From Nymphaea colorata (Eukaryota; Streptophyta; Magnoliopsida; Nymphaeales; Nymphaeaceae): a DNA stretch of 64,000 bases. Below, piece by piece: positions 57,412-64,000 of this stretch. Made by a program: the position numbers and the translations under genes. Position 1 is the first letter of the stretch; the number at the start of each line of letters is the position of its first letter. The stretch is from NCBI RefSeq assembly GCF_008831285.2, contig NC_045139.1:27684808-27748807 (forward strand), in the 5' to 3' direction. Under the pieces are notes generated by a model. The model was not told the DNA's origin and made no database searches. It saw nothing but the letters and a program-made list of their open reading frames with translations.

Positions 57412-60400
57412 TGAACACTCAAAATTTTCACAAATCTGAATGACCATTTTACCATTCACTATGATATTTTCAACTTGATTTTCAAAGACCAAATTTCAAG
57501 AACAAAGGGTCATTTCTGAGCCAAACAAACACTTTTTACATCATCATTGAACACCTAGACCCAAACCACCTAGGTTGTTCAAACTAAAAATTAGCATTTT
57601 ACCACTGCATCATAGAATCTCAACTTCAGAAGTGAGAATTTTTCACCAAATTTCTAAGAATTGTGATGTTTGAGCAATTAGGTCATTTCTCAGCTTTACA
57701 TAACCCTAGGATTTGCCAGTGTCAGTTCACTAGGGTTATCCCAGTTTGAAGTCAGCCCTCTTGTAGCTCAAAACAGCTCACCAGAACTCAAAACCAGTTT
57801 ACTTTAAGGAAGATAAAGCTTTATTTCACTTACTATGGGTCACCCAACCTAAGTTTCAGTCTTATACTAAATTGCAGATTACCATTTGGCCTCTCTCTCC
57901 TATTTTCAAAGGTTTAAGCAGAATTTAAGGTCAACCTGAAAGAGTGAGCTGAAGCTGAACTAGGACCACGGTTATCATGTATAAATTAGGCTTTCTTTAG
58001 TTCTCTTTGAGTTCATTCATTTTGGTTTGAGTTAAATTTTGTTTTGAGTGATTTCTCTCTCTTGGTTTCAAGGGGTTTGAGCTAAATTTAAGCTTAATTC
58101 AAAAGAGTGAGCTGAAACCAAGCTAAGACCATGCTTATTATGTATAAATCAAGTTTTCCTTAGTTCAGTTTGAGTTCACTCATCCCAATTTGAGTTCAAT
58201 TCAGTTTTGAGTGCTTTTTATAACAACCCGACCCACTCCTGGGCTCGGGCCCTGGTTTGGCGGATCCCAACCCGCCCCCTAGCAGTTTCGGCTTCAACCT
58301 TAAAAAGTCTAAGAACTAGGACAATCGACTCATTAATGACCCCCCGTTATAAGCCCTTGAAGATCTCTCACAATCTTCAATACGGGACTAAACTTTTGGC
58401 GTATTACAATCCACCCCCCTTAAAGCACAAGTGTTCATGTGTGTGGAACCCTAGGTCCGAGTGTTGAAACTGCTCTGATACCACTGTAACAATTCGACCC
58501 ACTCCTGAGCTCGGATCCCTAGTCTAGTGGATTCCAACCCACCCCCTAGCAGTTTCGGCTCCAACCCCAAAAGGGCTAGGAACCAGGACCATCATCTCTA
58601 GGTGTACAAATACATAGATCCACATGTATATATATCTATACAAACTCAAAATACATGGGCTTCACGACAGATGCATAACTGAATACTTCCATACCTTTCA
58701 AATCCGAGATAAATTTTCAGCAGCAACCCTTTTATGCTTCTGGTTCTTTTCCAACAGTCCCTTCCCTTGATCTCAACCGTAAGAGAGCAGAGATGAGGAT
58801 CTCTCCCTCTTTTTCTCCCTCTTTCTCTCGAATTCCCTGCTATTGGATGTTCCCCTCTATGGCTGCAGCAAAAGGAGTGATTAATTGCTGTAAAATAGGG
58901 TTAAATATACCCTCTACACAGCCTCCCTCCTTGCCATACGAATTTTGTTTTCAGTTTCTCTCGAGAATGGAATGACTTTTCAGTTTTCCCTCTTGCCATT
59001 TAATCTTTTCAATTACTTACTCTCAGTCAGGTTTAACTTAGGCAATACATTTGTTTCTTTCCAACACTGTCCCCTTGACAGTTTTCAGTTATTCCTTGCA
59101 ACCTTTTAGTATACCATTTTTAACTCCTCCCAATATCAACGTTTCAATAATTAATGAAACAAAGGAGAAATCGTGGGTGTTACACTTTCTCTCTCCTAGT
59201 TTTAGGGGTTTGGGTTGAATTTAAGCTCAATTCAAAAGAAAGAGCTAAAAGCTAGCTAGAACCATGTTTATTATGTATAAATCAAGCTTCCATTAGTTTG
59301 GTTTGAGTTCATTCATTTCGAATTGAGTTCAATTCAGTTTTAAGTGTTTTCTTTCTCCTATTTTCAAGAGTTCGAACTGAATTTGATCTTAATCCAATTG
59401 AGTAAGCTGAAACCAAGTTGGGATTATGTTTATCATGTATGACTCAATAGTCCTTTAGTTTGGTTTGAGTTCATTTTAGTTCTGAAGGCTGTGGAACTCA
59501 TTCCTAGTGCTTACTACACTCTATAAACTACTGTCGAGCTCAAGTTTGCAAAATTAAAGCAAAATTTTTCAATCTTTTAGCATGACCTTATACGTAAGTG
59601 GCTTTCCCTAGCACCCCCTGCTCCACTAGTGAAAATTCTAATAAAAATTAGATTTTTATGACCTTCCTTGACTTTACTTTATAAACAGGTTGTATATAGC
59701 TTGGTAATTTTTTTTTTCTAAAGTAATTGGGGAGGAATTTTCACCAAGACACCAAAGCCTATTTGGGAGCCTGGCTAACTCTAGAAATACACACGGGCAA
59801 AATTATCATTTTTGGTCCATATTCTTTTATCTGAACATGGGGTATAGTTCACATATATCTTCGTTTATGATTTTTCTTTTATTCTAAAACTTTAGTTCAG
59901 TTTCATCCCTTTATAAAAACCCATTTCAACCCAAAATCACACACAAGAGCATTCTGATCATTTGCCACCATGCACGTATTTTCATAAAACCTAACTTAAG
60001 AGACACATGAACCTAATTTAGCTTTTCATATACATTTCATGGATCTAGTAGGCCTGAGCTCATGCTCAACCTACCCCAGCACCTAGGCTGATCCTATGCC
60101 CAACCTAGGTCTAAACCAAATTTTTCAAAACTGAACCTAACCCAGGTCCAATCCATGTCATGCAGTTTGAACCCACCTAGCCTAGCTCGAGCCAGGTCTA
60201 GGTCCATTCTATTTTCAGATCTCCATTTCATATCTTTGATTTAAACCATATATCCAAGTCTTATTTCCATGTATGGATCTCATATCAAAGTCTCAAATCA
60301 TAATCCAAATTTCAATACCATATCCAAATCCATCTTTTAGAATTTTCCTTAGATATGGACTTGGATCTAGGTCTTAGCATCAAACCCAGATCATCGATCC

Positions 60401-61773
60401 ATATGTGAGCTTAATGCACATTATATCCCAAAAATTTATCCTAATTTTCTCATTCCATGTTTAATGTCAATTCTTACGTGAACACTTGAAATCGGTATCC
60501 ATATGTGGTCGGAATGAACATTTTTCTAATTTATATCAAGTTTTAGGATAAGGTTTAAAAGTTTGTTTTCACCCCTTCATATTATTGTATCATTCGTCCT
60601 CTATACTCAATGTCAATCTAAATACTTTAGTAAGAATCAATCGACACTTCTTTGTGCACACATGGCTTTTCGTGGTTTTTGTGGAATTGAATTTGGAGTC
60701 CATAGGAGATCGCAATGAGCAAAATCCAATTGAAATCATGACTTTAGCCTAGTTTTGAGTTGAGAAGTCCCCTTCTCACGTCTACACACTTGAGCTATTC
60801 CTAAAGAAGTCCAAAAAATGGTAAAATTCCAATTGGGAACTCAAGAAAGGGTTTAGCTCAATACACAGAGTGTTGGTTCAGGCTGCATTAGCACTCAACT
60901 TAGACCTAACCAAGCTCAGTATGGGAGTCAGGGGAGAAGGTTTAGTAAGGTGCCAGCTTCATGTAATTTATTTTCCCTCTTCTTTCTTTTTTTTTTTAAT
61001 TTTTAATTTAGTGTCTTTCTTTATGCATGTTTAGTTTAATTTTCTTTTTGCTTTTAGAATGCTTAGATTAGTTTTCTTTTCGGTTTTATCATGTCTAGCA
61101 TACTTTATTTTTCTAACTTGCTTTAATAATGTTGTAGCTTAGCATGTTCATTTTCTATATTAGATTTATTTTAAAGTTCTTTAGGGTAGGAATAGAGATC
61201 AGGTATGTCCCTCACTTCCTTGTCTCTTCCTTTTAATTTCATCTTTTTGCTTATGTAGTTTTACTTACATCATGCTTAATATAGTTCTCTTTTACACTTT
61301 CTTTATCATGCATTGGGCTTATGTTTTAATATGCATCGAACCATCTTGAACCCACATGCACCTCTTCTCTAAAACCAGACTAGGTCAGCCCAGTAGCATA
61401 CCCTGTGCTGTGTGCATCAGTCCGGATATGTGAAATCCTAAATCCAGCTTGATCCTTATGCAACAATCATCTCTAATCATAGTTTTTTTCTAAAATGTTT
61501 TAAAATTTAATCTCTTTAAATTATTTCAAAAACCCTAGGTTGTATAGGCAGAGAATCCAATCCTAGTTCAATTCTCTAAGACCTACCTCAGGCTAATATT
61601 GGAGCATATTACTTATAAATATAGTCCCACAGCCTAGGTCTAGTCTAACTTCCTTAAAACCTCATTCATATAAAATGAATGAAGTATATATCCTATGTCA
61701 CACAGATTGACTGAGACCAAACACACTTGTTAGAGTCAAACCCTTCCCAAGTGGGTTCAAATCCAGTATTAGG
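57412..61773 (+). repeat. 3' LTR of the Tat/Ogre-like element, truncated, with a TRIM insertion
   Basis: Colinear with 40345-43969 of the 5' LTR, starting TGAACACTCAAAATTTTCAC. It contains the TRIM insertion at 58218-59184, lacks an 80-90-bp block with the TATA box near 60,762, and stops at CCAGTATTAGG, where unrelated sequence begins. About 1.18 kb of the LTR end is missing, so the TG...CA end and the target-site duplication cannot be seen. Confidence 0.85.
58218..59184 (-). mobile_element. TRIM element 2, inserted in the 3' LTR
   Basis: Left LTR 58218-58408 (TATAACAACCCGACCC ... GTATTACA), core 58409-58484, right LTR from 58485 (TGTAACAATTCGACCC) to TGTTACA at 59184. On the minus strand the core carries a perfect PBS TGGTATCAGAGC (reverse complement of 58472-58483) and a PPT (reverse complement of CCACCCCCCTTA at 58411). 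Flanks are CTTTT and CTTTC, a 5-bp target duplication with one mismatch; the empty site GTGCTTTCTCTCTCC is present in the other LTR at about 40,960. The right LTR matches the left for only about 110 bp and carries some 590 bp more, so one LTR has been altered. Confidence 0.82.
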
Positions 61774-62165
61774 ACAGGGGGATTGTCATCGGTGAATTGG
61801 ATTTTGTTTCTGTTCGATGATTTTTTATGGCATCTGTGCGATTGTTCCGTACCCTTGAAATTTATGTTTTGCCTTGTCTATTTGTGTCTCTTGTTTTTCT
61901 AAGTTAGCATTTGGGGTTTTGAAGGCACAAAATGAAGTGATCAACACAAGAGAGTAATAGCTTAATTAATGTCTTAGAGTCGTAAACCATACACTATAAA
62001 CATTTACGACCTAAGGCAACCGAGTCACAAAGTCAACTTGCTAACCCAGCAACCCATGCCTCAGCCAAGTGGCCAACTATGGATGTATACTAACCCTCCA
62101 ACCTATATCCCATCCCTCCTCGTGTTTCCCATTCTTACTTAATCTTCCTTCTGTTAGCATGAGTT
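61774..62165. other. No supported gene; right flank of the LTR complex
   Basis: Unrelated to the LTR. Possibly eroded 5' part of the PPR remnant that follows. Confidence 0.5.
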
Positions 62166-62530
62166 GACTCTCCAAACATGGGAGGGCTCAAGATGCATTC
62201 GCCATGTTCGATGGAATGATTGATCAAGGATTAGAGCCAAGGTTGACCAGTTACAGTACAATGGTTCATGGAGAAGGATGGATGATGCAATTAGTCTTTG
62301 TCATCAGATGAAAGTGAATCGTTTCGGGGATTATTTACAATTAATTGGTTTATGAGTTTTGCAATATTCTCAAGATTGATGAAGCCATGAAAAATTTTCA
62401 AGAAATCATAGAAAAAGGTTCTAAATCTGATGCAGTTACTTTAAACATATTGATGAATGAGTTTTGCAAGGCTGGGGAGATTGGCACTACCAGAAGGCTC
62501 TTCCTTGACATGAAAGAACAAGTTTGACAT
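62166..62530 (+). pseudogene. P-class pentatricopeptide repeat pseudogene fragment
   Basis: Plus-strand pieces read DAFAMFDGMIDQGLEPRLTS then YSTMVHGEGWMM. After frame breaks come LVYEFCNILKIDEAMKNFQE, IIEKGSKSDAVTLNILMNEF and CKAGEIGTTRRLFLDMKEQV with a stop. These are three to four 35-residue P-type PPR motifs (pattern Y..L...FC..G....A...F..M...G..P). There is no start, no targeting peptide and several frameshifts, so it is a remnant. It is of another class from the PLS gene at 31.4 kb and is not a copy of it. Confidence 0.8.
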
Positions 62531-63380
62531 ATTCAGGCAAATTTGGAGATTTAGTCAAGCCTTCCCCAAAGGTAGAACAACACTCAATAACCAGTTTCCA
62601 GAAAGGAATGTTTATATACATGCGTAAGGCATATGAGATGTTGAAGCTAGTGAGAGTAAGATTTAGTGGAAATAATCTGCAAGCAAGTTCTTTGTTTCCA
62701 TGTTTGTTGTAGACTACTTTATGCTGCTGATGGACAACTTTTTTTTTTCCCCTTGATTTGGATATGAATTTCGAAAAGCGGTACAGGAATTTTTCAGAGA
62801 TTAGGGAGGGTACACGAATGAATATCTATCAAGTAAGAAGCTCGTATTGCAAGGGGATTGTCCATCAAATGGTGAATGTTTGCTGCTGCCATTTTACATC
62901 AAGGGATTGCAAAACTGGTGCTTCTGAAGTTTTCTGCTGCCATTTTCTGTTTAGACACTTGATTCGCGTCGGCAAGTTGTTTGGTGAATGTAATATAAAT
63001 GGCTTATGATCTCCTGTATATTGTTTGAATAGAAGGATGATAAAATGTGTATACTGTATAGTGTTGCTTATTCTCCTCTTACTGTTGACCTGAACATGAC
63101 CCGATTACTTGGGAAAGTTATGCTGAAAGCGGCAAGATATGTGGTGGCAAAATATATCTTTTATTTGGATAAATTTTTGTGGCCTTCACAAGTTAAATTT
63201 TGAATGAAGAAAAGAATTTCTCTCTTTCATTATTCCAATAAATTCATTTAAATAAAAAAAGTACTGAAATTTTTGTTTTGGTCACCAAGGGACCCCTTAT
63301 ATTTAACCATGGTTTATCTAAGGGTGGTGAATATAAGACATATGAAATATACGGAAAATATTGGCCGTGATTTGAGAAAG
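62531..63380. other. No supported gene; spacer before the P3 gene
   Basis: Short frames with a repeated word (CTGCTGCCATTTT at 62,882 and 62,934). Distal promoter sequence of the P3 gene is presumably in the right part. Confidence 0.5.
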
Positions 63381-63556
63381 TCTTCGACACTTGAGCGTGT
63401 CCCTCTCTCGCTCTTACTGTTCTCTCTCTCTTCCTCTTAGACCATAAAGCTTGAGAGAGAGAAACCCTAACCCTCGAGCTGAACCGAGATCCGGTCCCCG
63501 ACAGCTTTCCTCCGCCTTACCTATCTCTTTCTCTCTCTCAACCACAAACAAGGAAA
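63381..63556 (+). promoter_or_regulatory. Core promoter and 5' leader of the ribosomal P3 gene
   Basis: Pyrimidine-rich patches (CCCTCTCTCGCTCTTAC, TTCTCTCTCTCTTCC) flank a telo-box and lead to the start codon. Y-patches and telo-boxes without a clear TATA box are the usual form of plant ribosomal protein promoters. The start site is probably near 63.41-63.46 kb, by inference. Confidence 0.55.
63462..63470 (+). promoter_or_regulatory. Telo-box (AAACCCTAA)
   Basis: AAACCCTAACCCT stands 87 bp before the start codon. Telo-boxes are enriched near the start sites of plant translation-machinery genes and are bound by Pur-alpha/TRB-type proteins; they support expression in dividing cells. Confidence 0.8.
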
Positions 63557-63754
63557 ATGGGAGTCTTCACGTTTGTGTGCAGAAGCAACGGCGGCGACTG
63601 GAGCGCCAAGCAGCTCTCTGGCGACCTAGAGGGATCCGCCTCCTCTACTTTTGACCTCCAGAGGAGGCTCGTCCAGGCTGCCCTTTCTTGCGACTCATCC
63701 GGGCCCGTCCAATCCTCCTTCTCCCTCATCACGCCTTCATCTGCTGTCTTTCAG
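63557..63754 (+). CDS. 60S acidic ribosomal protein P3, exon 1 (partial gene)
   Basis: The 66 codons start MGVFTFVCRSNGGDWSAKQL and continue SGDLEGSASSTFDLQRRLVQ, ending TPSSAVFQ. This is the N-terminal domain of the plant-specific stalk protein P3, which pairs with P1/P2-type proteins on the large ribosomal subunit and helps recruit elongation factors. The full protein is about 115-120 residues, with a Gly/Ala hinge and an acidic tail; those parts lie beyond the window. The exon ends at CAG followed by GTATCA: read-through gives a hydrophobic stretch unlike P3, so I place the splice donor at 63755. The start codon is the family start. Confidence 0.93.
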
Positions 63755-64000
63755 GTATCATCTCCACCACTAGTTTTCGTTTTATTTGTTGTTTTGCTTT
63801 TCGGCATTTGTGGAGCTTCATCGATCGTTGTAGGCTGCGATTTCTTTCTTCATGGTAGTATTCCTCTTCGTTTTCTTTTGGATTAGCATGTACGGAAAAA
63901 ATCACTCTTTTTTTGAGTTTTATGGATCTTTTTCATGATGTAATGGAAAAATTACAACTTTTTGAGGTTTTGACGATAATTTTTCCCTTATATTTATGGT
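63755..64000 (+). other. Start of intron 1 of the P3 gene
   Basis: The sequence begins GTATCA and is T-rich, as plant introns are. No acceptor that would restore the P3 hinge is visible before the window ends. Confidence 0.75.

Larger units (their letters stand above)
40345..61773 (+). mobile_element. Tat/Ogre-like Ty3/gypsy LTR retrotransposon, 21.4 kb, rearranged
   Basis: Two long direct repeats (from 40345 and from 57412) share colinear sequence over about 3.6 kb, for example ACCAAATTTCAAGAACAAAG near both starts and TTTTCATATACATTTCATGG in the middle. Between them, in order, are a degenerate PBS, a plant-mobile-domain ORF (plus), an inverted gag-PR-RT-RNase H block (minus), the end of a second RNase H and integrase (plus), a repeat-rich 3' UTR and a PPT. 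The very long LTRs, extra ORF before gag, second RNase H and tandem repeats before the 3' LTR together indicate the Tat lineage (Ogre-like). All ORFs are broken and the LTRs are well diverged, so it is an old insertion. Confidence 0.85.

Overview
This is plant nuclear DNA, from a flowering plant. The evidence is an intronless PLS-type pentatricopeptide repeat (PPR) gene, the first exon of the plant-specific ribosomal stalk protein P3 with a telo-box promoter, a plastid tRNA copy embedded in the nucleus, and a dense nest of plant-type Copia, Ty3/gypsy (Tat/Ogre-like), TRIM and PIF/Harbinger elements. Nearly all the elements are old: frameshifts and stops are everywhere and LTR pairs have visibly drifted. 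The species cannot be fixed from the sequence. A genome with slow removal of old LTR elements would fit.

Layout. 1-5.1 kb: AT-rich DNA with microsatellites and no supported gene. 5.1-6.8 kb: minus-strand 3' half of a Copia element (linker, RT, RNase H, PPT, LTR edge). 7.449-13.068 kb: a 5.6-kb PIF/Harbinger-type element with matching terminal inverted repeats and an exact TTA target duplication, holding a decayed Myb/SANT-like ORF. 16.6-18.9 kb: a second Harbinger remnant with both the Myb/SANT ORF and a DDE transposase that has lost a catalytic residue. 19.6-21.3 kb: minus-strand 5' half of a Copia element (gag zinc knuckle, protease, integrase). It may be the other half of the 5.4-6.8 kb fragment, split by a block of about 12.8 kb. 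22.1-26.5 kb: a plus-strand Copia element with PBS, gag and pol, broken off at a plastid trnI-CAU insertion. 27.2-27.9 kb: a degenerate minisatellite.

31.4-33.4 kb is the one complete host gene, a PPR-E protein. From 35.6 kb to 61.8 kb is a Tat/Ogre-like Ty3/gypsy complex. The main element (40.345-61.773 kb) has a 4.8-kb 5' LTR, a degenerate PBS, a plant-mobile-domain ORF, gag-PR-RT-RNase H, integrase, a 3' UTR full of degenerate tandem repeats, a PPT, and a 3' LTR truncated at its outer end. Its gag-to-RNase H block (about 47.69-52.19 kb) is inverted. The breakpoint splits the second (archaeal-type) RNase H, so that its N-terminal half reads minus and its C-terminal half reads plus. An 858-bp tandem duplication then copied one inversion junction. 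A fragment of a second copy lies just to the left (36.5-37.6 kb). Two TRIM elements sit in the complex, and the empty site of one can be read in the opposite LTR.

62.2-62.5 kb is a P-class PPR remnant. The window ends in exon 1 and the first intron of the P3 stalk gene. The host genes are separate loci. Most of the rest is best read as a record of nested insertion, inversion and duplication rather than a cooperating gene set.
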